From assembly GCA_026390815.1 (NCBI GenBank), contig JAPLFH010000006.1, positions 1 to 64,000 of the forward strand: a stretch of 64,000 nucleotides of DNA, in the 5' to 3' direction. Shown here in pieces: positions 10,256 through 19,169 of this stretch (position 1 is the stretch's first letter; every line of letters begins with the position of its first letter). The notes beneath the pieces were generated by a model. The model made no database searches. It saw nothing but the letters and a program-made list of their open reading frames with translations, and was not told the origin of the DNA. The stretch is from Ignavibacteriales bacterium. GTDB lineage: Bacteria > Bacteroidota > Ignavibacteria > Ignavibacteriales > SURF-24. A program made the translations under genes and the position numbers.

Positions 10256-10986
10256 CACAATTTTCTGAATGTGAACTTGGTGTGTTGTATGATAAATTTG
10301 CTGAAAGATTCCAGCAAAGAAAATTGTTGTTTTTAATAATATATCTTGGATTTGTATTTTACCTGAGCATCCCTTCCTTTTTAATTCCTGTTCTGGAGTA
10401 TAATAAATTTCGCATAACCGGGTTGATGGAACAAAGAGCCATAGAAAATTTTATGCTGTTCTATCCACACCAGTCCTGGGTTAACTATGCTGATGTAAAT
10501 CCAAATCTTTTCCGCTGTATTATTGGTTTAGAAGATGGTAAATTCTTTAAGCATAAGGGAATTGACTGGTATGAATTAGAAAAATCCATGCGGACAAATA
10601 AAAGAAGAAAACGGATTGCCCGCGGAGGTAGTACAATTACAATGCAGCTTGCAAAAAATCTTTTTCTTAGCACCGATAGAAATGTTTTTAGGAAAGCTAA
10701 AGAACTTTTAATAACCTGCAGGATGGAAAAAGAAATAAGCAAAGAAGCTATCTTAGAAAATTATATTAATGCAGTTGAATGGGGAGAAGGTATTTTTGGA
10801 GCAAAGGAATCTGCCAAAATATATTTCGGTAAAAAGCCGGGCGAATTGAATATAAGTGAATGCACAAGAATGGCGGCAGTAATCCCATCACCATTGCTGC
10901 ATGAACCATCAGAAAATTCCAGGTATGTTTCCCGAAGAGCATCAAGAAGTTGGGGACTTTATAACGATGTAATACTCCCTGAATAA
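10252..10986 (+). CDS. mtgA: Monofunctional peptidoglycan glycosyltransferase (GT51)
   Basis: Membrane-anchored transglycosylase that polymerises lipid II into glycan strands. It has one transmembrane helix (about 24-47), then the GT51 motifs EDGKFFKHKG with catalytic Glu94, RGGSTITMQLAKNLFLS (124-140), and a third motif in KELLITCRMEKEISKEAILENYIN. No transpeptidase domain follows, and the 244-residue length fits MtgA. Translation is probably coupled to the upstream TPR lipoprotein gene (ATGA overlap), and the downstream gene overlaps by 1 nt, so three genes form a tight operon. Confidence 0.92.
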   Translation: MTQFSECELGVLYDKFAERFQQRKLLFLIIYLGFVFYLSIPSFLIPVLEYNKFRITGLMEQRAIENFMLFYPHQSWVNYADVNPNLFRCIIGLEDGKFFKHKGIDWYELEKSMRTNKRRKRIARGGSTITMQLAKNLFLSTDRNVFRKAKELLITCRMEKEISKEAILENYINAVEWGEGIFGAKESAKIYFGKKPGELNISECTRMAAVIPSPLLHEPSENSRYVSRRASRSWGLYNDVILPE

Positions 10987-11642
10987 TGAGACGGAAAGAA
11001 CTTTTAAAATTGATTGAAGATGGGGAAAACCTTCACTGCGAATTTAAACAACGATTTTCTACTCACGAGAAAATTGCAAAAGAAATGATTGCATTTGCCA
11101 ACACTAAAGGAGGGTATTTAATTTTTGGAGTTGAGGATGACAAAAAAATAGTTGGTGTTGAGAGTGAAAAAGGTGAAGCCGAACTTGTAAAAGAAGTTAT
11201 TTCCAATTATTGTGAACCTCCAATTATTTGCAACATTGAGTTCATAAATATTTTTGATAAAGAACTTGTTGTTGTGGAAGTCCCGGAATCAAACAATAAA
11301 CCGCACCGTTTGCAGGATTATCTGAAGGACATAGATATTAATAAATCAGAAGTCTATGTTCGTGTGAATGATAAAAGTATGGTAGCCAGTAAAGAGATGG
11401 TAAGAATTCTGCATGCAAAATCAACTTCAGTTGAATTAAAGAAATATATAATTGGTCAGAATGAAAAAATAGTTTTTGATTACCTTGATAAAAACGAAAC
11501 AATAAACGTAAAGCAGTTAAGTCATATTGCCAATCTTTCAGAAAGAAGGGCTTCAAGAACATTGGTTAAAATGGTACGTGCAAACTTGCTTTTAATTCAC
11601 ACCAAGGATAATGGTGAAGAGTATTTTACTCAAGCTGGATAA
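10986..11642 (+). CDS. AlbA_2 (Schlafen-type) domain protein with winged helix
   Basis: 218 residues. The N-terminal AlbA_2 domain is recognised by ENLHCEFKQ (about 14-22) and the core FANTKGGYLIFGVEDDKK, shared with Schlafen-like and transcription-regulator-like bacterial proteins. The last ~60 residues (KIVFDYLDKNETINVKQL onward) look like a winged-helix domain. The usual central helicase-like region is absent, so this is a short form. It probably binds nucleic acid. It overlaps mtgA by one base (TAATG). Nothing else in the context explains why it belongs with cell-wall genes. Confidence 0.8.
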   Translation: MRRKELLKLIEDGENLHCEFKQRFSTHEKIAKEMIAFANTKGGYLIFGVEDDKKIVGVESEKGEAELVKEVISNYCEPPIICNIEFINIFDKELVVVEVPESNNKPHRLQDYLKDIDINKSEVYVRVNDKSMVASKEMVRILHAKSTSVELKKYIIGQNEKIVFDYLDKNETINVKQLSHIANLSERRASRTLVKMVRANLLLIHTKDNGEEYFTQAG

Positions 11643-11728
11643 ACATGGGATAATTTGGATTTAGCTTTTTATTGTTTTGATAATTATTTATTTTACAAAC
11701 AGACAAAATTATAATAGAGAAATTCAAA

Positions 11729-11938
11729 ATGGAATATATTCGTACACCAGAAGGAAAGGATATTAAAGTAATAATTCCTATTTCAGAGTATAAAAAAATT
11801 AAAAAAAAGATTAAGGTAATTGAGAAACTAGAAAAACTTGAGATTTCTCCTGAAGATATCTTAGATTATGCTCTAATAAAAAAAACAAGGGGCGAAGAAA
11901 CTATATCTCTTTCCGATTTCTTAAAGAATGAAAGTTGA
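11729..11938 (+). CDS. Probable antitoxin of a RelE/ParE-type pair
   Basis: 69-residue protein, basic and helical in the middle (a lysine-rich coiled region) with a short acidic C-terminal tail ending in SLSDFLKNES. The start MEYIRTPEGKDIKVIIPISEY resembles small type II antitoxins. It overlaps the next gene, a RelE-like toxin, by 11 nt, which is the main reason for the call. I see no clear DNA-binding motif. Confidence 0.65.
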   Translation: MEYIRTPEGKDIKVIIPISEYKKIKKKIKVIEKLEKLEISPEDILDYALIKKTRGEETISLSDFLKNES

Positions 11939-12173
11939 ATTAAGGAAATCCGTAATAAAAGATTTTAAAAAGATTCCTTCTAAGGAAAAACAGCAGATAT
12001 TAAATGCACTTATTTCTTTAGAACTTTATCCCAGAGTTTCCAATATTAAAAAACTCGTCAATTTCGATTATGCCTTCCGAATGAGAACAGGGAATTACCG
12101 AATACTTTTTGATTTAGTAAATGAAACTATTTTTGTATCGAGAATTTTAAAACGTAAAGATGCTTATAGATAG
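11928..12173 (+). CDS. RelE/ParE family toxin
   Basis: 81-residue toxin of the RelE/ParE superfamily. RelE members cleave mRNA on the ribosome and ParE members poison gyrase; the sequence does not settle which applies. It has the family order: a helical N-terminal half with VIKDFKKIPSKEKQQILNAL, then FRMRTGNYRILFDL, then the closing strand and tail IFVSRILKRKDAYR. The basic residues in the YRI strand and near the end match the usual RelE active surface. The start lies inside the antitoxin gene, as is typical for such pairs. Confidence 0.85.
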   Translation: MKVELRKSVIKDFKKIPSKEKQQILNALISLELYPRVSNIKKLVNFDYAFRMRTGNYRILFDLVNETIFVSRILKRKDAYR

Positions 12174-12179
12174 AAATTT

Positions 12180-12719
12180 TCAATCACTACAATCAAACAC
12201 TTTTCTTAGTTCAAAAATAGCAACGCCATAAGCTACAGCTACATTTAAAGATTGCTTAATTCCGTACTGTGGAATTTCAATTGAGAAGTCGCATAAGTCC
12301 AAAAGGTTTTGTGATACTCCGGTAATTTCATTCCCAACTAACAAACAAATTGGAAAAACTGAAGCTTTAATATTAAAATAAGGAACGCTTTTACTGGTTA
12401 ATTCAAGCGCACAGATTTTTATTCTTTCATCTTTCAATTTTAATATTACTTCTTTGGGATCTTTAACATATTCCCAGCTTACACTTTCGGTAGAACCAAG
12501 TGCGGTTTTTAAAATTTCTTTTTTAGGTGGATGAGGTGTATAACCGCACAAAAATAATTTTTCAATCATTACTCCGTCCGAGGTTCTAAATATTGATCCG
12601 ACATTGTAATTACTTCTTATATTATCAAGCAGTACATAAACAGGCAATTTCTTCACTTGATGGAGAGTGTCTATGGTACTTCTGTTCACAGAAATTTCAG
12701 CATGAGTTAATTTTTTCAT
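12180..12719 (-). CDS. SpoU/TrmH family RNA 2'-O-methyltransferase
   Basis: 179 residues, a SPOUT-fold methyltransferase without the extra N-terminal substrate-binding domain. Motif 1 is NYNVGSIFRT, motif 2 is LLVGNEITGVS, and motif 3 is IPQYGIKQSLNVAVAYGV. It probably modifies a tRNA or rRNA ribose; the exact target cannot be read from the sequence. It converges with the toxin gene, with only 6 bp between the two stops, and follows the SMR gene closely on the same strand. Confidence 0.9.
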   Translation of the reverse strand: MKKLTHAEISVNRSTIDTLHQVKKLPVYVLLDNIRSNYNVGSIFRTSDGVMIEKLFLCGYTPHPPKKEILKTALGSTESVSWEYVKDPKEVILKLKDERIKICALELTSKSVPYFNIKASVFPICLLVGNEITGVSQNLLDLCDFSIEIPQYGIKQSLNVAVAYGVAIFELRKVFDCSD

Positions 12720-12725
12720 TTCGGC

Positions 12726-13049
12726 TTAACTTTGTGAAGAAAAGAATTTTAATCCAATTACACCGCAAACTATAAGTAATATGGAAATAATTCTGATAAC
12801 TTCTTTGGATTCATCAAAGAAAAATATTCCATAAAGCGCTGTTCCTGCGGCTCCAATACCTGTCCAGATTGCGTACGCGGTACCAATGGGTAATTGTTTT
12901 GCTGCCTGCGACAGAAATACAAAACTAAGCAGCATAGCAACAACAGTAATTCCAGTTGGAACTGGTTTCGTTAATCCATTGGTGTATTTCAATCCTACAG
13001 CCCATGTAATTTCGAAAGCACTAGCAATTAATAGGTAAATCCAAGCCAT
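12726..13049 (-). CDS. SMR family exporter, SugE/Gdx-like
   Basis: 107 residues in four membrane helices, the length of small multidrug resistance proteins. The first helix has [14 protein letters not shown] with the essential glutamate, and the third has [20 protein letters not shown]. The first-helix pattern (FEI-WA-GLK) is that of the SugE/Gdx branch, which exports guanidinium, rather than EmrE. No guanidine riboswitch is apparent in the 35-bp space upstream, so substrate choice is by family resemblance only. Confidence 0.85.
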   Translation of the reverse strand: MAWIYLLIASAFEITWAVGLKYTNGLTKPVPTGITVVAMLLSFVFLSQAAKQLPIGTAYAIWTGIGAAGTALYGIFFFDESKEVIRIISILLIVCGVIGLKFFSSQS

Positions 13050-13083
13050 AAATTCTCACAAGCAAATGTTTGATTTTCTGTCA

Positions 13084-14151
13084 TCAATATTTAATAGCAA
13101 GCTGTCCGCAGGCTGCTGCAATATCATCACCTTGGGTTTGTCTAATCATAACCGTGATATTGTTGTTCCTTAATTTTTGAACGAACTCAAAAATTTTATC
13201 ATTCGAAGTCGGTTCAAGTGTGGAGGAAATTCCAGCGGGACTCATATGTGCAATTGAGTTAAAAGGAATAACATTTATTTTAGAAGGAATTTCATTGCAA
13301 AGTTTTGTAAGTGCTTTAATATCGTCCTGGTTGTCGTTAATTCCTTTCAACATTGTATATTCAAAAGTTGCTCGGGTTTTAGTTTTCTTTGTATAGTATT
13401 TAAGCGCGTTAAGATTTTCTTTAAGAGAATATTTTTTGTTGATCGGCATTATTGTACTTCTTGTATCTTCAAAACAAGAATGAAGTGAAAGAGCCAGCTT
13501 TACTCTAAGTTTAGAATCAGCAAGTTCTATAATTTTAGGTGCTATACCGGCAGTAGAAATTGTAATACGGTTTCTGCTTATTCCTTTTGTTAATTCATCA
13601 GTAAATATTGATAAAGATTTAATTGTATTGTTATAGTTAAGCAAAGGTTCACCCATTCCCATAAAAACAATGTTTGTTATGTTCTGCTTACCAATATTTT
13701 TTGCTGAAAGAAAATATTGATCAACTATCTCTCCAACTGTTAGATTTCTTTTATAGCCCATTAATCCTGTTGCACAAAACTTACAATCCAAAGGGCAGCC
13801 TACCTGGGTTGAAATACATAATGTAGCTCTGTCACTTTCAGGAATTATAACTGACTCAATTTTTTTGTCATCAATAGTTCTGAATAAAAACTTTTTAGTC
13901 TTTGTCTGCAAAGATTCCTGAACAGCAATTTGTTCTAAGGTATTTATTAGACAATTTTCTTTTAATCTTTCGCGCAATGATTTGGGAAAGTTTAACATTT
14001 CATCAAAGTCAGTTGCAAGATGATTGTAAATCCAATTGAATAATTGATCGCCTCTAAATGATTGCTCGCCAATTTTCTCAAAATAACTTTGTAACTCTTC
14101 CAGAGTTAACCCTTTTAGCTGATATTTTATTTTTTCAATTTGATTTTCCAT
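13084..14151 (-). CDS. rlmN: 23S rRNA (adenine2503-C2)-methyltransferase RlmN
   Basis: Radical SAM enzyme that methylates A2503 of 23S rRNA and A37 of some tRNAs. It carries the CxxxCxxC cluster in GCPLDCKFCATG, the GMGEPLLNY motif, RITISTAGI, and the late FNSIAHMSPAGI and CGQLA regions with the second mechanistic cysteine. I place the start at 14151 (MENQIEKIK); an in-frame ATG at 14178 would add nine residues (MEVFCIFTP) not expected in the family. It reads in the same direction as the SMR and SpoU genes. Confidence 0.95.
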   Translation of the reverse strand: MENQIEKIKYQLKGLTLEELQSYFEKIGEQSFRGDQLFNWIYNHLATDFDEMLNFPKSLRERLKENCLINTLEQIAVQESLQTKTKKFLFRTIDDKKIESVIIPESDRATLCISTQVGCPLDCKFCATGLMGYKRNLTVGEIVDQYFLSAKNIGKQNITNIVFMGMGEPLLNYNNTIKSLSIFTDELTKGISRNRITISTAGIAPKIIELADSKLRVKLALSLHSCFEDTRSTIMPINKKYSLKENLNALKYYTKKTKTRATFEYTMLKGINDNQDDIKALTKLCNEIPSKINVIPFNSIAHMSPAGISSTLEPTSNDKIFEFVQKLRNNNITVMIRQTQGDDIAAACGQLAIKY

Positions 14152-14289
14152 AGGTGTAAATATACAAAAGACTTCCATCTTGAAAGGAGAAATTATTTTG
14201 GTATAATGTGATAAAAATTCTTTTGTTCAATTCTTTGCTTGCAATCTCAAGTCTTTCCGATTATTTTACTAATAAAATAGAGGGCAATA

Positions 14290-15432
14290 ATGAATTTCAA
14301 TTTAACCGAAGATCAGCTTCTTATCCAACAAACAGTAAAAGAATTTTCTGAAGCAGAAATTGGTCCTTCATCTGTTTCCAGAGATAAGAATGAGGAATTT
14401 TCAACCGAAATAATTAATAAACTTGGTGAGCTTGGATTTATGGGAATGATGGTTTCCCCTGATTATGGTGGAGCAGGACTCGATACAATAAGTTATGTCC
14501 TTACTATTTCGGAAATATCTAAGATTGATGCCAGCGTTGGTGTAATATTATCAGTTAATAATTCTCTTGTTTGTCATGGATTGGAGAAATTTGGCTCAGA
14601 CTTTATTAAGAAAAAATACTTAACTCAACTTGCATCCGGTAAAAAACTTGGAGCATTTGCATTATCGGAACCTGAAGCGGGTAGTGATGCAACCAAACAA
14701 AAAACTATGGCAGAGAAGGATGGCGATTATTATATTTTGAACGGTATTAAAAATTGGATTACTAATGGGCAAAGTGCCGATTATTTTTTAGTTATGGCAA
14801 CTACAGATAAAGCAAAAGAGCATAAAGGTATTTCAACATTTGTAGTGGAAAAGGGAACACCTGGTTTTGAACACGGGAAAAAAGAAGACAAACTTGGTAT
14901 AAAAAGTTCAGATACCTGTTCCTTGACTTTTACTAATTGCAAAGTACCAAAAGAAAATCTTGTTTGGGAGGAAGGAAAAGGATTTAATTTTGCAATGGAT
15001 ACATTGAATGGAGGAAGAATAGGAATTGCCGCCCAGGCTTTAGGAATAGCTGAAGCTTGCCTAGAAGCTTCTATAAAATATTCCAAGCAGAGAAAAGCGT
15101 TCGGATCTGTAATTTCTGATTTACAGGCAATCCAGTTTAAGATTGCGGATATGGCAGTTAAAGTAGAATCAGCCAGGTTACTTACATTGCAGGCAGCCGC
15201 ACTTAAGGATGCTGGTAAAAAATATTTTAAGGAAGCTGCAATGGCAAAACTTTATTCATCAAAAGTTGCAGTTGAGTGTGCATTGGAAGCCATCCAAATC
15301 CATGGCGGTTATGGTTATGTTAGAGAATATCTTGTGGAAAGATATTTGCGCGATGCTAAGATAACAGAAATTTATGAAGGAACATCAGAAATTCAAAAAA
15401 TGGTTATCTCGCGGGCGCTTTTAAATAATTAG
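14290..15432 (+). CDS. Acyl-CoA dehydrogenase (short-chain type)
   Basis: 380-residue FAD enzyme that oxidises acyl-CoA to trans-2-enoyl-CoA, passing electrons to ETF. The N-terminal helical domain, the FALSEPEAGSDA and NWITNG motifs, and the C-terminal YEGTSEIQKMVISRAL with catalytic Glu363 place it with butyryl-CoA/short-chain dehydrogenases. It is divergent from rlmN and stands apart from other beta-oxidation genes, so the physiological substrate is uncertain. Confidence 0.93.
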   Translation: MNFNLTEDQLLIQQTVKEFSEAEIGPSSVSRDKNEEFSTEIINKLGELGFMGMMVSPDYGGAGLDTISYVLTISEISKIDASVGVILSVNNSLVCHGLEKFGSDFIKKKYLTQLASGKKLGAFALSEPEAGSDATKQKTMAEKDGDYYILNGIKNWITNGQSADYFLVMATTDKAKEHKGISTFVVEKGTPGFEHGKKEDKLGIKSSDTCSLTFTNCKVPKENLVWEEGKGFNFAMDTLNGGRIGIAAQALGIAEACLEASIKYSKQRKAFGSVISDLQAIQFKIADMAVKVESARLLTLQAAALKDAGKKYFKEAAMAKLYSSKVAVECALEAIQIHGGYGYVREYLVERYLRDAKITEIYEGTSEIQKMVISRALLNN

Positions 15433-15509
15433 CATTTAGAATTATGAATTACGAATTACGGATTACAGAATACAAAGTAAAAAGAAAATTCATAATTAAT
15501 ATTTACTTA

Positions 15510-15980
15510 TTGGAAGTTAAACGAACCTATTTAATTTTACTAATTTCAGTTATTTCTATTTTAACTCCGCTGAACATCCATTCGCAAACTGATTGGCAGC
15601 GATGGGAACCCAAAGAAATATCATATCAACTTCTTGTTCCAGAAAAAGCTGATTTACTTTTTGATAACACTTCAATCAGTAATTTTGTTCTTAGTGGAGC
15701 AAGAAACACTTATAAATTATTTATTAGTGATTTGGATGGTGATAATTGTCCATTCAATCCAACCTGCTCTTCTTTTTTTATTCAAGCTGTTAAGGAAACA
15801 AATATATTTCAGGGGGCGTTGATGTTTGGCGATAGATTCACGCGGGATTTCAATATATTTAAGCGGAAAGGTTTTTATCCTTTAGCAAAAAATAATCATT
15901 TTTATGATCCTGTGGATAATTACACTCTTCACCAGGAAAAAATTAGAATCATTCCTACTTCAGAAGTTGTAAATGAATAA
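15510..15980 (+). CDS. Exported YidD-domain protein
   Basis: The C-terminal ~80 residues form a YidD domain: CPFNPTCSSFFIQAVKE, then GALMFGDRFTRDF, then the late DPVDNY, matching the YidD pattern CxFxPSCSxY...RxxRC...DPV. YidD normally is a ~75-residue cytoplasmic factor aiding YidC. Here it is preceded by a hydrophobic leader ending in NIHSQTDW, suggesting export. The open frame begins at ATG 15444, but its first residues (MNYELRIT) come from a repetitive ATTATGAATTACG-type sequence, so I prefer TTG at 15510. It overlaps the next gene by 8 nt and heads a three-gene operon. Confidence 0.7.
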   Translation: MEVKRTYLILLISVISILTPLNIHSQTDWQRWEPKEISYQLLVPEKADLLFDNTSISNFVLSGARNTYKLFISDLDGDNCPFNPTCSSFFIQAVKETNIFQGALMFGDRFTRDFNIFKRKGFYPLAKNNHFYDPVDNYTLHQEKIRIIPTSEVVNE

Positions 15981-16866
15981 CCGAATAAATTTATTTTTCC
16001 TTTTGCTTCAATTTCTATTTCTAAATTTTCTTTCGTCTGAAAGTTATTGCCAAACTGATTCCATAAAAAACAACAATTTGTACTCAACACAAAATATTCT
16101 TTTGTTTGCCGATTTTCTTTTTTGTCAGCAGGATTATTTAAGAGCAATAAACGAATATGAAAAATATCTTAGCAGTAATGAGAGCGATTCAGTCCAATTC
16201 AAAATCAGCTTAGCTTATTTGTATATGGGAGAGTATAACGAAGCTGAGACAAAGTTTATAAAACTAATTACATCACCCACATTTTCAGAAGCCGCCCAAC
16301 TTGGAATTGCAAAATCAATTTTTATCAGAAAAGACTTTTTAGATTTGAAAAATTATTATTATGATGGAAATATATCTTCTAATCAAATTAAAGAGAGGGT
16401 AAAAAGTCTTCATTATTTTTCTATGCTTTACACCAGGCTAATCCTTCCCCAAGAAATTGAATTTACCAATGCTTTCCACGGTTCGCTTCAATCACCTGTT
16501 CTTGAGTTATACAATAAAAAAAAGAATTTACAGTACCGCTCTCCAATTGTAGCTACATTTCTTTCTGCTTTAATTCCCGGTGCTGGTAAAATCTATGCTG
16601 GAGAGTATTCTGATGGAATTACATCACTTGTTATAACTGGATTGCTTGCATTCCTTTCATATGATAATTTTAAGGCAAAGCATTTATTCCGTGGATGGTT
16701 GTGGGGTGGTATGGCAGCTTTCTTTTATGCTGGCAACATTTATGGGTCGGCTGCTGCAGCACAAATTTTTAATGCCCGAATTAATTTTGATTTTACAACT
16801 GAGCTGGATTTTTTTATAAAGACCAACAATTATTTTTCTCCTGATTATGATTTCATGTGCAAATAA
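15973..16866 (+). CDS. TPR protein with C-terminal PGAG membrane domain (copy 1)
   Basis: 297 residues. A signal peptide ends near SESYCQ. TPR-like helices (DYLRAINEYEKYL, GEYNEAETKFIKL) follow, then a membrane domain starting FLSALIPGAGKIYAGEYSDG. The PGAGxxYxG motif is typical of small TM2-like or DUF5683-type domains of unknown function. The next gene has the same architecture, so the two look like an old tandem duplication. Tight overlaps on both sides link it to the YidD-like gene. Function unknown; envelope location is inferred. Confidence 0.75.
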   Translation: MNNRINLFFLLLQFLFLNFLSSESYCQTDSIKNNNLYSTQNILLFADFLFCQQDYLRAINEYEKYLSSNESDSVQFKISLAYLYMGEYNEAETKFIKLITSPTFSEAAQLGIAKSIFIRKDFLDLKNYYYDGNISSNQIKERVKSLHYFSMLYTRLILPQEIEFTNAFHGSLQSPVLELYNKKKNLQYRSPIVATFLSALIPGAGKIYAGEYSDGITSLVITGLLAFLSYDNFKAKHLFRGWLWGGMAAFFYAGNIYGSAAAAQIFNARINFDFTTELDFFIKTNNYFSPDYDFMCK

Positions 16867-17689
16867 ATATTTTATCCTTTTCCTTTTTGTTTTGATTACA
16901 GGAAGTTGCTTTTCGCAGGATTATCTCGAAAAGCAATTCAATCTTGCAAACAACCTTTATGAACGAAAAGAATATTTTGATGCGATTACAGAATTCAAGC
17001 GGCTTATATTTTTTGATAAAGAAAAGAAATATTTCTTTTCGACATATTTAAATATTGGCAAATGTTATAAAGGTGGCGGTAAATTGAATGAAGCGATCAA
17101 GTATTATTCTCTTGCTTCTTACAGCTCCAAATCCGATGGAGATTATTTTCAATCCAAAATAGAAATAATCAAAGGTAACATTCTAAGAAGATCCACTGAC
17201 CAAGCGTTACTCATAATTGATGATCTTCAAAAAGATCCAAGATTTGTTGACAAAAAGAATGAATTACTTTACTGGCGCGGTTGGGCGCATATTTTTAATG
17301 ATGACTGGCAGAAAGCTTCGGAAGTGTTTTCTGAAATTGATTCTAATCATCCATTAAAAAAATTATGTGAAGATGTTGAAAATGAAAAATATTCCGTGAC
17401 TTTTGCAAAAGTAATTTCCTTCTTACTACCTGGGGCAGGGCAATTTTATTCCGGAAATTATTTATCAGGTGTATTTTCTTTAGCTTGGGGTGGATTGTTT
17501 ATTTATTTAAGTGTTAATTCATTTCTAGCGGACCGTGTTTTTGATGGATTTATAACAACCGGTTTATTCTTCAGATTCCATCGTGGTAATATGCAAAACG
17601 CAGAGAAATTTGCAAATGAAAAGAATTTAGAAATATCTAACAAGATGCTTAAATATTTGCAGGAAAATTTTATTGGTGAGAAACCATAG
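16847..17689 (+). CDS. TPR protein with C-terminal PGAG membrane domain (copy 2)
   Basis: 280 residues, with the same layout as its upstream neighbour: signal peptide (cleaved near GSCFSQ), TPR-like repeats (EYFDAITEFKRLIFF, GKLNEAIKYYSLA, WQKASEVFSEI), then a membrane domain starting FLLPGAGQFYSGNYLSG. The last ~45 residues are a charged tail. It begins inside the previous gene (20-nt overlap), consistent with one transcript. Sequence identity between the copies is low outside the PGAG motif, so the duplication is not recent. Confidence 0.75.
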   Translation: MISCANKYFILFLFVLITGSCFSQDYLEKQFNLANNLYERKEYFDAITEFKRLIFFDKEKKYFFSTYLNIGKCYKGGGKLNEAIKYYSLASYSSKSDGDYFQSKIEIIKGNILRRSTDQALLIIDDLQKDPRFVDKKNELLYWRGWAHIFNDDWQKASEVFSEIDSNHPLKKLCEDVENEKYSVTFAKVISFLLPGAGQFYSGNYLSGVFSLAWGGLFIYLSVNSFLADRVFDGFITTGLFFRFHRGNMQNAEKFANEKNLEISNKMLKYLQENFIGEKP

Positions 17690-17826
17690 AAATGAACTTT
17701 TTCTTAGATTATTAGCAAAATTTTGTCTAATTTCAGACAGTTACTTTCGTATGAAACTGATTGATTTGAAAATTGTCTTAAAAATTATGAACAATTAAAT
17801 TCCCAATTGATTAAACGGAGGAGTTA

Positions 17827-18432
17827 ATGAAAAAAGGGTTACTTATAGGGCTATCGATTGTTGGGGTAATTCTTATCTTCCTTGTTATTATAGTTGTGTG
17901 GGGAGTTGGAGTCTATAACAGTTTAGTAACTTTAAATGAATCAGTTAACCAAAGCTGGAGCCAGGTAGAGAATCAATACCAACGGAGGGCAGATTTAATT
18001 CCCAACCTTGTTAATACTGTTAAAGGATATGCAAATTTCGAAAAGGAAGTTTTAATCTCAGTAACTGAGGCAAGAGCAAGTGTTGGTCAAATGAAAATGA
18101 CCCCTGAATTGTTAAATAATCCGCAGGCTTTTCAAAAATTTGAAGCGGCTCAGGGTACACTGAGTGGAGCTTTATCACGGTTATTAGTTACAGTGGAAAA
18201 ATATCCGGATCTTAAGGCAAATGAAAATTTCTTGCAGCTTCAGGCACAATTAGAAGGAACAGAAAACAGGATCTCAGTAGAGAGAATGAAGTTTAACCAG
18301 GTAGTTCAGCAATACAATACAACAATTAAAAGATTTCCAGCAACATTTTTTGCTGGCATTGCTGGCTTTAGAGAAAAGCCATATTTCAAAGCTATCCAAG
18401 GTGCAGAAACACCTCCAAAAGTTGAATTTTAG
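17827..18432 (+). CDS. lemA: LemA family protein
   Basis: 201 residues: one N-terminal membrane helix (about 5-28), then the helical LemA domain with VNQSWSQVENQYQRRADLIPNLVNTVKGY, a highly conserved stretch, and a C-terminal FPATFFAGIAGFREKPYF. LemA proteins are envelope proteins of unclear function, commonly paired with TPM-domain proteins. An unusually strong ribosome site (GGAGGAG, 6 nt before ATG) stands out in a window where such sites are mostly weak. The TPM gene follows after 2 bp. Confidence 0.93.
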   Translation: MKKGLLIGLSIVGVILIFLVIIVVWGVGVYNSLVTLNESVNQSWSQVENQYQRRADLIPNLVNTVKGYANFEKEVLISVTEARASVGQMKMTPELLNNPQAFQKFEAAQGTLSGALSRLLVTVEKYPDLKANENFLQLQAQLEGTENRISVERMKFNQVVQQYNTTIKRFPATFFAGIAGFREKPYFKAIQGAETPPKVEF

Positions 18433-18434
18433 TA

Positions 18435-19169
18435 ATGAAAAAATTCTCTGTTTTTATATGGATTTTTATTTCTGTAATTTCATTTGCCCAGCCACAGGTA
18501 CCTGAACTTAAAAGCTGGGCAAATGATTTTTCCAATACGTTAAGTGTAGAAGAATTAAATTTTCTTAACAGAGATCTAAAAGAATTTACTGATTCAACTT
18601 CTACCCAGCTTATTTTACTGGTTATTCCAACCTTAAGCGATTACCCGATAGAAATGCTCGCCTACGAATTAGCTACCAAAAATAAAATTGGAACAGCAAA
18701 AAACAGTAATGGAATTCTGTTCCTGATAGCAAAAGACGATAAAAAAATGCGGATTGAAGTTGGTTATGGACTGGAAGGAGCATTGCCGGATGCCTTATGC
18801 AGTTCGATCCTAAGGAATGAAGTAAAGCCATATTTCAAACAAGGTGATTATTTTGAAGGAATAAAAGCTGGTTTAAATGCTATCAAATTAGCAACCCGGG
18901 GTGAATATACCGCCCCGAAAAATAGGGATAAAAGTAAGTTGAAAGGATTTGGATCTTTAGCTTTAATAATTATTTTCATTATTATAAGTTTTATAAGCAG
19001 AATTGGCAGAAGAGGTGGCGGAGGCGGAGGATTCATTTTCTTCCCTGGTGGTGGTTCTTTTGGAGGTAGAGGAGGAGGAAGCTGGGGCGGCAGCAGCGGT
19101 GGTGGCTTTGGTGGATTTAGTGGAGGTGGTGGTTCGTTTGGTGGTGGTGGTTCCAGCGGAAGTTGGTAA
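18435..19169 (+). CDS. TPM-domain membrane protein with glycine-rich tail
   Basis: 244 residues: signal peptide (cleaved near SFAQ), a TPM domain (formerly DUF477; ELKSWANDFSNTLS near 24 through about 150), one membrane helix (about 172-187), then a long Gly/Ser/Phe tail ending GGGSSGSW. The layout is that of YgcG/Psb32-like proteins that sit beside lemA. TPM domains are linked to assembly or repair of membrane complexes in plants; the bacterial role is unknown. The glycine tail produces long purine/GGT repeats in the DNA, which explains a shadow frame on the other strand. Confidence 0.9.
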   Translation: MKKFSVFIWIFISVISFAQPQVPELKSWANDFSNTLSVEELNFLNRDLKEFTDSTSTQLILLVIPTLSDYPIEMLAYELATKNKIGTAKNSNGILFLIAKDDKKMRIEVGYGLEGALPDALCSSILRNEVKPYFKQGDYFEGIKAGLNAIKLATRGEYTAPKNRDKSKLKGFGSLALIIIFIIISFISRIGRRGGGGGGFIFFPGGGSFGGRGGGSWGGSSGGGFGGFSGGGGSFGGGGSSGSW

